A DNA stretch of 17,715 nucleotides from an uncultured Leucobacter sp. (GTDB taxonomy: Bacteria > Actinomycetota > Actinomycetes > Actinomycetales > Microbacteriaceae), in assembly GCA_937872275.1 (NCBI GenBank), contig CALMSE010000208.1, positions 1 to 17,715 of the forward strand, read 5' to 3'. Within the stretch, counting starts at the first letter, position 1, and each line of letters begins with the position of its first letter. The position numbers and the translations under genes were made by a program. Under the pieces are notes generated by a model. That model saw nothing but the letters and a program-made list of their open reading frames with translations. It was not told where the DNA came from and searched no databases. Shown piece by piece: positions 6,806 to 13,960 of the stretch.

Positions 6806-7411
6806 TCAGTCCTTCTTCGGACCGAGCTGGTCGATGATCGTCTTCGCGACGTCCTGCATCGTGAGGCGGCGATCCATCGAGGCCTTCTGGATCCAGCGGA
6901 AGGCCTCGGGCTCCGAGAGGCCCATCTTGTCGTTGAGGATGCCCTTGGCCCGGTCGACGAGCTTGCGGGTCTCGAAGCGCTCGGCGAGGTCGGCGACCTC
7001 GTTCTCGAGCGCGACGATCTGCTGGAAGCGCGACAGCGCGATCTCGATGGCGGGGATGAGGTCGGCCGGGGTGAAGGGCTTCACGACGTAGGCGAGTGCA
7101 CCCGCCTCGCCCGCGCGCTCGACGAGCTCGCGCTGGCTGAACGCCGTCAGCAGCACGACGGGGGCGATGTGCTCCTTGTTGATCTGCTCGGCCGCGGAGA
7201 TGCCGTCGAGCTTCGGCATCTTCACGTCCATCACCACGAGATCCGGTCGGAGTTCCTCGACGAGGCGCACCGCCTCCTCGCCGTCCCCGGCCTCCCCGAC
7301 GACGTCGAAGCCGTTGTCGCGGAGGGTCTCGACGATGTCGAGGCGGATCAGCGACTCGTCCTCGGCGACGACGACTCGCCGCGCGGTGCTGGGGGCGCTC
7401 TGCTCTGTCAT
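6806..7411 (-). CDS. ANTAR-domain response regulator (PdtaR-like)
   Basis: The 201-residue protein has an N-terminal receiver domain (about 11-127) with the acidic pair E17/D18, phospho-acceptor D62 (VVMDVKMPKLDG), T89 and K111 (VVKPF). A linker coiled segment (about 128-142) leads into a C-terminal ANTAR domain (about 140-196, LVDRAKGILNDKMGLSEPEAFRWIQ). ANTAR proteins bind paired hairpins in nascent RNA and prevent transcription termination. The layout and length match mycobacterial PdtaR (Rv1626). The partner there is the cytosolic histidine kinase PdtaS, encoded elsewhere in the genome, and no kinase is in this window. The ATG at 7411 has no Shine-Dalgarno sequence but a TAGGCT 7 nt before it. 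The gene is divergent from tRNA-Leu. Confidence 0.94.
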   Translation of the reverse strand: MTEQSAPSTARRVVVAEDESLIRLDIVETLRDNGFDVVGEAGDGEEAVRLVEELRPDLVVMDVKMPKLDGISAAEQINKEHIAPVVLLTAFSQRELVERAGEAGALAYVVKPFTPADLIPAIEIALSRFQQIVALENEVADLAERFETRKLVDRAKGILNDKMGLSEPEAFRWIQKASMDRRLTMQDVAKTIIDQLGPKKD

Positions 7412-7418
7412 GCTGATC

Positions 7419-7424
7419 AGCCTA
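7419..7424 (-). promoter_or_regulatory. Candidate -10 element (TAGGCT), leaderless response regulator mRNA
   Basis: On the minus strand TAGGCT is followed by GATCAGC and the ATG at 7411, a 7-nt spacing. No purine-rich ribosome site lies between, which favours a leaderless transcript. Confidence 0.55.
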
Positions 7425-7474
7425 CTACTCCGCTCACGTCGCAGGCCGCGCGCGAGCGGGCCGAGGCGGTGCGA

Positions 7475-7480
7475 TAGTGT
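7475..7480 (+). promoter_or_regulatory. Candidate -10 element (TAGTGT) of tRNA-Leu
   Basis: TAGTGT lies 12 nt before the mature 5' end at 7493, which would give a 5' leader of about 6 nt for RNase P to remove. The overlapping GATAGT (7473-7478) is an alternative hexamer. No clear -35 is seen. Confidence 0.4.
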
Positions 7481-7492
7481 GGATCAGTCCCG

Positions 7493-7577
7493 GCCGGATT
7501 GGCGGAATTGGCAGACGCGGCGCACTCAAAATGCGTTATCGAAAGATGTGAGGGTTCGAGTCCCTCATCCGGCACCA
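7493..7577 (+). tRNA. tRNA-Leu (anticodon CAA)
   Basis: The 85 nt fold as a class II tRNA. The acceptor stem is GCCGGAT (7493-7499) with ATCCGGC (7567-7573), then discriminator A and an encoded CCA (7575-7577). The D arm carries GGCGGAATTGGCAGACGC. The anticodon stem is GCGCA/TGCGT with loop CTCAAAA, giving anticodon CAA at 7527-7529, which reads UUG. A long variable arm (TATCGAAAGATG) and the T arm GAGGG-TTCGAGT-CCCTC follow. The long variable arm and A-ending discriminator fit leucine. Confidence 0.97.
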
Positions 7578-7585
7578 GGGAGTTC

Positions 7586-7603
7586 GGGCCGCTGCGGCGG
7601 CCC
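7586..7603 (+). terminator. First hairpin after tRNA-Leu
   Basis: GGGCCGC (7586-7592) and GCGGCCC (7597-7603) form a perfect 7-bp stem with a TGCG loop, 8 nt after the encoded CCA. It probably ends tRNA transcription; it has no U-tract. Confidence 0.55.
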
Positions 7604-7613
7604 CGCGGGAAGC

Positions 7614-7634
7614 GTTCCGAGCGATCCTCGGAAC
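7614..7634. terminator. Second hairpin between tRNA-Leu and pyk
   Basis: GTTCCGAG (7614-7621) and CTCGGAAC (7627-7634) form a perfect 8-bp stem with a 5-nt loop. It lies 10 nt beyond the first hairpin, between the convergent tRNA-Leu and pyk, and may act in either direction. Confidence 0.5.
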
Positions 7635-7730
7635 TCCGAGATTGCGGCGTCGCCCGGGCCTCGCTCGCGCACGGCCCCTCGGGCTCGTCGTCGATGCGCT
7701 CGCGAAGTCGTCAGGAAGGCGCTCTCGGCC

Positions 7731-9206
7731 TCAGACGGGAATGCTCCCGCGCCCGATGAGGTGCCTGCGCGGTCCGGCCTCGGCGAGCTGCCCGGTGGCC
7801 TCGCCCATGCGGTGGATGCGGAGCGTGTTGGTCGATCCCACGATGCCGGGAGGAGAGCCCGCGATGATCACGACCTTGTCGCCCACCTGCAGCTTGTCCC
7901 GTTCCAGCAGGATCAGGTCGACCTGCGCGAACATCTCGTCCGTCGAGCCGACGCGGGGCACCTCGTAGCTGCGGGCGCCCCAGGTGAGCTCCATCCGGCG
8001 CCGGATCTGCTTGTTCGGGGTGAAGCCGACGATCGGGAGCGGCTTCCGCAGCCGCGACATCCGGCGCACGGTGTCGCCCGACTCCGTGAAGACGCAGATC
8101 ATCTTCGCACCGATGAACTCGGCCACCTCGGCCGCTGCGAGCGTGAGGATGCCGCCCTGGGAGCGCGGCTTCGTGCCGAGCGGCTCGATCCTGTCGAGTG
8201 CGTGGTCCTCCGTCGCCTCGATGATGCGCGCCATCGTCGCCACGGCCTGCACCGGGTATGCGCCGACGCTGGTCTCTCCCGAGAGCATGACCGCGTCGGC
8301 TCCGTCGAGCACCGCGTTCGCGCAGTCGCTCGCCTCGGCGCGCGTCGGGCGCGGGTTCTCGATCATCGACTCGAGCACTTGCGTCGCGACGATCACGGGC
8401 TTCGCGCTGCGACGCGCGAGCGCGATCGCCTCGACCTGCACCAGCGGCACCTGCTCCAGCGGCAGCTCCACACCCAGATCGCCGCGGGCGACCATGATGC
8501 CGTCGAAGGCCTCGACGATTCCCTCGAGGTTGTCGACGGCCTGCGGCTTCTCGATCTTCGCGATGACGGGGAGGCGGATCCCCTCCTCCCCCATGATCTC
8601 GTGCACCCGGGTGATGTCGGCCGCGTCCCGCACGAAGGAGAGCGCGATGTAGTCGACGCCGAGCCTCAGCGCCCAGCGCAGATCGTCCTCGTCCTTCTTC
8701 GAGAGGGCCGGCACGTTCACCGCGACGCCCGGCAGGTTGATGCCCTTGTTGTTCGACACCGCGCCCGGCACCTCGACCACCGTGTAGACGGTGTCGTCGG
8801 TGACGCGCACGGCGCGCAGCCCGACCTTGCCGTCGTCGATGAGCAGCGGATCGCCCGGCTGCACGTCGCCGGGAAGCCCCTGGTGCGTGGTGCCGCAGAT
8901 GCTGCGGTCGCCCACGATATCGCGGGTGGTGATGGCGAACTCGTCGCCCTCCTCCAGCTCGTACGGACCGTCGGCGAAGATGCCGAGGCGGATCTTCGGC
9001 CCCTGCAGGTCGGCGAGCACCGCGATGGGGCGCCCGACCTCGGCCTCGGCGCGGCGGATGTTGCGGTAGATGCCCACATGCACGTTGTGCGTTCCGTGCG
9101 ACATGTTGAGGCGCGCCACATTCACGCCCGCGCGGATCAGCTCGAGCGTGCGGTCGTAGCTCGAGACCGCCGGCCCCCAGGTCGCGACGATCTTCGCATG
9201 ACGCAT
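7731..9206 (-). CDS. pyk: Pyruvate kinase
   Basis: Pyruvate kinase converts phosphoenolpyruvate and ADP to pyruvate and ATP, the last step of glycolysis. The 491-residue protein starts at ATG 9206 with GGAAGGA 7 nt upstream, 3 nt after the lgt stop codon. Visible landmarks are ARLNMSHG (31-38), ADLQGPKIR (65-73), the active-site IAKIEKPQAVDNLEGI (215-230) with K217 and metal ligand E219, ARGDLG (240-245, D243), and ATQVLESMIENPRPTRAE (274-291). The C-terminal domain runs from about 350 to 475. Residue 10 is Trp in KIVATWGPA, where most pyruvate kinases have Leu. The gene is probably translated from an mRNA shared with lgt. Confidence 0.97.
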   Translation of the reverse strand: MRHAKIVATWGPAVSSYDRTLELIRAGVNVARLNMSHGTHNVHVGIYRNIRRAEAEVGRPIAVLADLQGPKIRLGIFADGPYELEEGDEFAITTRDIVGDRSICGTTHQGLPGDVQPGDPLLIDDGKVGLRAVRVTDDTVYTVVEVPGAVSNNKGINLPGVAVNVPALSKKDEDDLRWALRLGVDYIALSFVRDAADITRVHEIMGEEGIRLPVIAKIEKPQAVDNLEGIVEAFDGIMVARGDLGVELPLEQVPLVQVEAIALARRSAKPVIVATQVLESMIENPRPTRAEASDCANAVLDGADAVMLSGETSVGAYPVQAVATMARIIEATEDHALDRIEPLGTKPRSQGGILTLAAAEVAEFIGAKMICVFTESGDTVRRMSRLRKPLPIVGFTPNKQIRRRMELTWGARSYEVPRVGSTDEMFAQVDLILLERDKLQVGDKVVIIAGSPPGIVGSTNTLRIHRMGEATGQLAEAGPRRHLIGRGSIPV

Positions 9207-9209
9207 GAC

Positions 9210-10121
9210 TCAGTCCTTCCGCAACACGTGATAGTACTTCTCGGGGTCCGCCGTGCGCTCATCGATCGCGTCGTGCGGGTTGCCTCGGCCCGGCAGGTAG
9301 ACCGAGGTCTCGAGGCCCGGGTGCCGGCGGCGCTGCACGAGGATGATCACGATGCCGAGCACGACGGCCAGGAGCGCGGTCCACTGGTTGGAGCGGATGC
9401 CGAGCAGGGCGAGGCTCGGGTCGACGCGCATGCCCTCGATGAGGAAGCGGCCGATGCCGTACCAGATGAGGTACATGCCGAAGAACTTGCCCCAGCGCGG
9501 CTTCCAGCGGCGCTCGATCGCGAGCAGCACGACGATGCCGAGCAGGTTCCAGACGATCTCGTACAGGAAGGTGGGATGGAAGAGCGTGCCTTCCGGGAGG
9601 CCCAGCGGGAAGGCCGGGTTGTCGCTCTCGATCTCGAGGCCCCACGGCAGGGTGGTCGGGCCGCCGAAGAGCTCGTGATTGAACCAGTTGCCCATGCGTC
9701 CGCAGGCCTGGGCCAGCAGCAGGCCCGGCACGATCGCATCGGCGAAGGAGAGCCAGCGGATCCCGGTGATGCGCGAGGCGATGAGCACGCCGAGTGCGCC
9801 GCCCAGGAGCGCGCCGAAGATCGCGATGCCGCCCTTCCAGAATGCGAAGACGTCCCACAGGTTCTTGTCGGGCCCGAAGTAGTCGCCCCAGTGGGTCGCG
9901 ACATGGTAGAAGCGGGCGACGATGATGCCGAGCACGACCGCCCACACCAGGAAGTCGATGATCGCCCCGCGCTCCCCCCCGCGCTGCCCGATCCGCCTGG
10001 CGGTCCAGATGGTCGCGAGCACGATGCCGAGCAGGATACACAGCGCGTAGAAGTGGATCTGCAACGGCCCGATCTGCAGGTACTGGATGCCGGGGCTGGG
10101 AATACTCAGCGGGAGAATCAT
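9210..10121 (-). CDS. lgt: Prolipoprotein diacylglyceryl transferase
   Basis: Lgt moves diacylglycerol from phosphatidylglycerol to the lipobox cysteine of prelipoproteins at the cytoplasmic membrane. The 303-residue protein has about seven membrane segments and the family signature GRMGNWFNHELFGGPT (141-156), whose Arg142 and Glu150 correspond to E. coli Arg143 and Glu151. HPTFLYEIVWN (182-192) and YGIGRFLIEGMR (221-232, Arg225 matching E. coli Arg239) are also present. The position of E. coli His103 is Phe102 here (GGIAIFGALLGG), a change I believe is common in actinobacterial Lgt. A charged tail follows the last helix (about 263-303). The start is ATG 10121. It lies 81 nt after trpA and 3 nt before pyk. 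The lipobox protein near 16.7 kb could be one of its substrates. Confidence 0.96.
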   Translation of the reverse strand: MILPLSIPSPGIQYLQIGPLQIHFYALCILLGIVLATIWTARRIGQRGGERGAIIDFLVWAVVLGIIVARFYHVATHWGDYFGPDKNLWDVFAFWKGGIAIFGALLGGALGVLIASRITGIRWLSFADAIVPGLLLAQACGRMGNWFNHELFGGPTTLPWGLEIESDNPAFPLGLPEGTLFHPTFLYEIVWNLLGIVVLLAIERRWKPRWGKFFGMYLIWYGIGRFLIEGMRVDPSLALLGIRSNQWTALLAVVLGIVIILVQRRRHPGLETSVYLPGRGNPHDAIDERTADPEKYYHVLRKD

Positions 10122-10145
10122 TCGCTCATCTTTCGCGTTACTGCG

Positions 10146-10185
10146 GCCGCCCGGGCTCAGACGAGCACGGGCGGCTTCAATCCTA
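10146..10185 (-). promoter_or_regulatory. lgt upstream element: -10 (TAGGAT) and hairpin
   Basis: On the minus strand TAGGAT lies at 10185-10180, which would start transcription near 10174. That position is almost the first base of a long hairpin at 10146-10175: GCCGCCCG/CGGGCGGC plus GCTC/GAGC, separated by one mismatch, with a 4-nt loop. The hairpin could end trpA transcription, cap the 5' end of an lgt mRNA of its own, or both. No U-tract is present. Confidence 0.45.
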
Positions 10186-10202
10186 CTGCGGGCGGCCCCG
10201 GG

Positions 10203-11000
10203 CTATGCCGGGAGCGCCCCGGTGCCGGCCGCGAGCTCGCGGACCACGGCCGCGAGACCCTCGACGCCGCCGTCGCGCAGCGCGCGCACGAAGACCGTGC
10301 CGACGATGGCCCCGTCGGCGTAGTCGAGCGCTGCGGCCACGTGCTCCGCGGTCGAGAGGCCGATGCCCACGCAGGCGAGTTCGGCGCCGTGCGCGCGGAG
10401 CCTCTCGGTCAGCCTGCGGGCCGCCGCGTCGAGCTCCGCCCGCTCGCCGGTGATGCCCATCGTCGAGACGGTGTAGACGAAGCCCGTCGTGCTGCGGGCG
10501 ACCAGCTCGAGACGGTCGTCGCTCGAGGTGGGCGCCGCGAGGAAGACGCGGTCGAGGCCGTGCCGCTCGCTCACCTCGATCCAGTCGGCGGCGGAGTCGG
10601 GCGTGATGTCGGGCGTGATCAGACCGTCTCCGCCCGCCGCCTTCAGCTCGGCGGCGAAACGTTCGGGCCCGTACTGCAGCACGGGATTCCAGTAGGTCAT
10701 CACGAGGATCGGCGTGTCGACCGCCTCGCGCACCCGGCGCACCGCCTCGAACACCTGCGGCAGGCGGAAACCCCGGGAGAGGGCGAGCTGGGTCGCCTCC
10801 TGGATCACCAGGCCGTCCATCACCGGATCGGAGTAGGGCACCCCGAACTCGATGACGTCGGCGCCGTTCCGCGCCATGGCGATCGCCGCCTCCACGCTCA
10901 TCTCGAGGTCGGGGAAGCCGACCGGGAGGTATCCGATGAGGGCGCCTCGGCGCGTCTCCTTCGCGGCGCGCACCGCCGCCGCGACCCGGGAACCGCTCAT
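10203..11000 (-). CDS. trpA: Tryptophan synthase alpha chain
   Basis: TrpA cleaves indole-3-glycerol phosphate to indole and glyceraldehyde 3-phosphate and passes indole to TrpB. The 265-residue TIM barrel starts at ATG 11000, whose ATG overlaps the trpB stop (ATGA, 4 nt), a sign of translational coupling. The catalytic pair is Glu51 and Asp62 in [15 protein letters not shown], equivalent to Salmonella Glu49 and Asp60. The loop [10 protein letters not shown] (178-187) and the phosphate-binding [10 protein letters not shown] (212-221) are also visible. The open frame continues upstream only as an out-of-frame reading of trpB. Confidence 0.97.
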   Translation of the reverse strand: MSGSRVAAAVRAAKETRRGALIGYLPVGFPDLEMSVEAAIAMARNGADVIEFGVPYSDPVMDGLVIQEATQLALSRGFRLPQVFEAVRRVREAVDTPILVMTYWNPVLQYGPERFAAELKAAGGDGLITPDITPDSAADWIEVSERHGLDRVFLAAPTSSDDRLELVARSTTGFVYTVSTMGITGERAELDAAARRLTERLRAHGAELACVGIGLSTAEHVAAALDYADGAIVGTVFVRALRDGGVEGLAAVVRELAAGTGALPA

Positions 11001-12238
11001 CCCTCGCCCCCCCGCGCCTCGTCGAGCAGGCCGAAGTAGCGGCCCGCCGTCGCCATGTCCTTGTCGCCGCGACCGGAGAGGCTCACCGCGATGACGGCGT
11101 CGGAGCCCAGCTCCCCGCCGATGCGGATCGCACCGGCGAGCGCGTGCGCCGACTCGATGGCCGGGATGATGCCCTCGGTGCGGCTGAGCAGCCGCAGCGC
11201 CTGCATCGCCTCGTCGTCGCTCGCGGGAATGTATGAGACCCGGCCGATGTCGGCGAGCCAGGCGTGCTCGGGGCCGACGCCCGGGTAGTCGAGCCCGGCC
11301 GAGATCGAGTGCGACTCGATGGTCTGCCCGTCCTCGTCCTGGAGCACATAGGTCTTCGCGCCGTGCAGGATGCCGGGCCGGCCGCGCTCGATCGAGGCGG
11401 CGTGCCGCTCGGTATCGACGCCGTCGCCCGCGGCCTCCACCCCGTAGATCCGCACATCGGGGTCGTCGAGGAAGGCGTCGAACATGCCGATCGCGTTGGA
11501 GCCGCCGCCGACGCACGCGACCACCGCGTCGGGAAGGCGCCCGGTGCGCTCGAGCAGCTGCGCGCGGGCCTCCTCGGAGATGATCTTCTGGAAGTCGCGC
11601 ACCATCGCCGGGAACGGGTGCGGGCCCGCGGCGGTGCCGAAGATGTAGTTGGTGCGCTCGACGCTCGCGACCCAGTCTCGGTAGGCCTCGTTGATCGCGT
11701 CCTTGAGCGTGCGCGACCCGGTCTTCACCGGCACGACCTCCGCCCCGAGCAGGCGCATGCGGGCCACGTTCAACGCCTGGCGCTCGGTGTCGACCTCGCC
11801 CATGTAGATCGTGCACTCGAGCCCGAAGAGCGCGGCGGCGGTCGCGGTCGCCACCCCGTGCTGGCCCGCACCGGTCTCAGCGATCACCCGAGTCTTGCCG
11901 AGGCGCTTCGTGAGCAGCGCCTGGCCGAGCACGTTGTTGATCTTGTGCGAGCCCGTGTGGTTCAGATCCTCCCGCTTGAGGAAGATTCGCGCGCCGCCGG
12001 CGTGCTCGGCGAAGCGCGGCACCTCGGTGATCGGCGAGGGCCGCCCCGCGTAGTCGTGCAGGAGCCCCGAGAGCTCCGCCTGGAAGGCCGGATCCGCCTT
12101 CGCCGCCTCGTAGGCCTCCGTGAGCTCGTCGATCGCCGCGATGAGCGACTCCGGCATGTACCTGCCCCCGAAGTCCCCGAAGAACGGGCCGTGCTGGTCG
12201 CGGAGGCTCGTGACGCCTCCGGGTGTCTGTTCACTCAC
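10997..12238 (-). CDS. trpB: Tryptophan synthase beta chain
   Basis: TrpB is the PLP enzyme that condenses indole with serine to tryptophan. The 413-residue protein starts at GTG 12238, with AGAGGA about 6 nt upstream, 10 nt after the trpC stop. The PLP lysine is Lys99 in [17 protein letters not shown] (121-128) contains the conserved Glu, GGGSNAIG (244-251) binds the PLP phosphate, and SGRGDKDM lies near the C-terminus. It is the TrpB1 type, paired with the overlapping trpA. Confidence 0.98.
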   Translation of the reverse strand: MSEQTPGGVTSLRDQHGPFFGDFGGRYMPESLIAAIDELTEAYEAAKADPAFQAELSGLLHDYAGRPSPITEVPRFAEHAGGARIFLKREDLNHTGSHKINNVLGQALLTKRLGKTRVIAETGAGQHGVATATAAALFGLECTIYMGEVDTERQALNVARMRLLGAEVVPVKTGSRTLKDAINEAYRDWVASVERTNYIFGTAAGPHPFPAMVRDFQKIISEEARAQLLERTGRLPDAVVACVGGGSNAIGMFDAFLDDPDVRIYGVEAAGDGVDTERHAASIERGRPGILHGAKTYVLQDEDGQTIESHSISAGLDYPGVGPEHAWLADIGRVSYIPASDDEAMQALRLLSRTEGIIPAIESAHALAGAIRIGGELGSDAVIAVSLSGRGDKDMATAGRYFGLLDEARGGEG

Positions 12239-12248
12239 GATCGTCCTC

Positions 12249-13019
12249 TCAGACGCTCAGATAGCTCTGCAGGGTCGCGACCGGGTCGCCGGTCACGAGC
12301 GCCTCGCCGACCAGGATCGCGTCGGCGCCCGCTTCGCGGTACCGCACGACGTCGTCGATGCCCAGCACGGCCGACTCCGCCACGCGGATGACGCCGGCGG
12401 GAATCTGGTCGGCGACGCGACCGAAGAGCTCGCGGTCGAGCTCGAAGGTGCTGAGATCGCGGGCGTTCACCCCGATCAGCTGCGCCCCGAGGTCGACGGC
12501 CCGGGCCACCTCCTCCTCCGAGTGGGCCTCGACCAGCGCGGTCATGCCGAGCTCGCGGATGAGCGTGTAGAGCCGCTGCAGGGTGGCCTGCGGCAGCGCC
12601 GCGACGATGAGGAGCACCAGGTCCGCACCCGCGGCGCGGGCCTCGAGCACCTGGTACTCGTCGCCGACGAAGTCCTTGCGCAGCACCGGGATGCTGACGG
12701 CTTTGCGGACCGCCTCGAGATCGGCGAGGGAGCCCTTGAACCGGCGCTCCTCGGTCAGCACGCTGACGACGCTCGCCCCGCCCGCTTCGTACTGCGCCGC
12801 GAGCGCCTGCGGTTCGGGGATGTCGGCGAGGTCGCCGCGGGAGGGGCTCGCGCGTTTGACCTCGGCGATGACCTTGATGTGCTCGGCGGGAGCGAGCGCC
12901 GCGAGGGCGTCGAGCGCCGCCGACCTCTCGAGCGCCTCGGCCTCGAGGGTTGCGAACGGCTTCAGCTGCTGGCGAGCCCGCGCGTCTTCCAGAGCACCCG
13001 CGAGCAGTTGGTCAAGCAC
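12249..13019 (-). CDS. trpC: Indole-3-glycerol-phosphate synthase
   Basis: TrpC closes the indole ring of 1-(2-carboxyphenylamino)-1-deoxyribulose 5-phosphate. The 256-residue protein is the synthase alone, without the TrpF fusion found in enterobacteria. Key residues are Glu53 and Lys55 ([10 protein letters not shown]), Lys115 (LRKDF), Glu164 (LVEAH), Asn185 (GVNARDL) and Glu215/Ser216 (AESA). The GTG start at 13019 overlaps the end of the HGxxPAAW gene by 8 nt and has no clear Shine-Dalgarno sequence, so translation is probably coupled. Confidence 0.97.
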   Translation of the reverse strand: MLDQLLAGALEDARARQQLKPFATLEAEALERSAALDALAALAPAEHIKVIAEVKRASPSRGDLADIPEPQALAAQYEAGGASVVSVLTEERRFKGSLADLEAVRKAVSIPVLRKDFVGDEYQVLEARAAGADLVLLIVAALPQATLQRLYTLIRELGMTALVEAHSEEEVARAVDLGAQLIGVNARDLSTFELDRELFGRVADQIPAGVIRVAESAVLGIDDVVRYREAGADAILVGEALVTGDPVATLQSYLSV

Positions 13020-13254
13020 CTGAGTCGTGCGTCTTGGGGCTGAATTTCGGGCCGCGGACGCCGAAGCCGGCCCTCGAGAGGATGAAGCCGAGCACTATGC
13101 CGACCACGACCACGCCGGCGCACACCCAGACGCCCACCGGCATGTGCAGGAAGAAGAAGACGGCTCCGGCTGCGATGCCGAGCAGCATGACGATCACCGC
13201 CGTCCATGCCGCGGGCGAATCGCCGTGACCGGGGTCTCCGTGCTGGGTGCTCAT
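13012..13254 (-). CDS. HGxxPAAW family small membrane protein
   Basis: The 80-residue protein carries the motif HGDSPAAW (10-17) that names an actinobacterial family of unknown function (DUF6704-like; family number from memory). Two membrane helices follow at about 18-36 and 40-60, with a short basic tail (RAGFGVRGPKFSPK). The start is ATG 13254, with GAGGAG about 5 nt upstream. It overlaps trpC by 8 nt and lies within the trp operon after the Trp-associated membrane protein, a position typical of the family. A role linked to tryptophan or the membrane is suggested only by context. I cannot assign a function. Confidence 0.88.
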   Translation of the reverse strand: MSTQHGDPGHGDSPAAWTAVIVMLLGIAAGAVFFFLHMPVGVWVCAGVVVVGIVLGFILSRAGFGVRGPKFSPKTHDSGA

Positions 13255-13284
13255 GAATCTCCTCGAAACAGATGGTTCCCGAAT

Positions 13285-13290
13285 AGCCTA
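13285..13290 (-). promoter_or_regulatory. Candidate internal trp promoter -10 (TAGGCT)
   Basis: In the 103-nt gap before the HGxxPAAW gene the minus strand reads GGTAGGCTATTCGG. TAGGCT would place a start near 13278, leaving a 24-nt leader that includes the GAGGAG ribosome site. This would let HGxxPAAW-trpCBA be transcribed apart from trpE. The -35 region is poor. Confidence 0.35.
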
Positions 13291-13357
13291 CCTTCCCGGC
13301 GCCGTCCAGGGGAAACGCCACGCGCCCGCCGGGCCGGCGCTCGCAGAACAGGACGAC

Positions 13358-13960
13358 TCAATCCGACGCAGTCGGGTCGCCGCCTTCGCTCAATCGATCC
13401 CAGTCCGAGAAGCGATCGGGAGCGTCGTCCTCGCGAGCGGCGGCATCGCGGACGCCGCGATCCTCCCGAGCGGCGTACTTGCGCCCGGCCGCGCCCCAGC
13501 GCCCGCCCAGCACCGCGACGAGCGCGCCGAGCAGCGCGAGCAGCGCGCCGCAGGCGAGAGCGAGCACGATGAACGGGCTGGAGGAGCTGCGTTCGACCAT
13601 CTCGAGCTGCGCATCGCCCGCGATGCCGGTCGCCTCGGCCAGGCGCCCGGACGCGGCGCCCCAGGGATCGATCAGCACCGAGATCGCGATCGCGGCGATG
13701 CCGGCGCCGAAGAGCACCACGAGCACGCCGAGCACCCGCCGGAAGCCGGATCCCGCGATCGTGAGCGCCAGCGCCGCGGCGAAGCCCGCGAGGGCGATCG
13801 CGGTCAGCGCGGCGTTGACCTGCTGGCCGGTCACGACGAGGACTTCGAATGCCGCGGCCCCCGGGGCGAGCTCGAGCGACACCCAGGGCTGCGAGGCCGC
13901 GAGGAGGGCGCCCGCGGAGACGAGCGCGATGCCCGCGATCAGCCAGAGCTTGCTACGCAT
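13358..13960 (-). CDS. Trp biosynthesis-associated membrane protein (Trp_oprn_chp family)
   Basis: The 200-residue protein has four predicted membrane helices (about 5-23, 51-70, 74-97 and 129-152). It shows the QPWV motif (24-27) after the first helix and a C-terminal DRFSDWDRLSEGGDPT (182-197). These fit the actinobacterial family found beside trpE (TIGR02234, Trp_oprn_chp), whose function is unknown. The ATG at 13960 overlaps the end of trpE by 8 nt, so translation is probably coupled to trpE. The tail after about residue 160 is charged and probably cytoplasmic. Confidence 0.88.
   Translation of the reverse strand: MRSKLWLIAGIALVSAGALLAASQPWVSLELAPGAAAFEVLVVTGQQVNAALTAIALAGFAAALALTIAGSGFRRVLGVLVVLFGAGIAAIAISVLIDPWGAASGRLAEATGIAGDAQLEMVERSSSSPFIVLALACGALLALLGALVAVLGGRWGAAGRKYAAREDRGVRDAAAREDDAPDRFSDWDRLSEGGDPTASD

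Noticed and set aside
7167..11039. A plus-strand open frame of about 1290 codons across the response regulator, tRNA, pyk, lgt and trpA
   Set aside because: It runs through a tRNA gene and antisense to four well-recognised genes, and its protein is Arg/His/Asp-rich shadow sequence.
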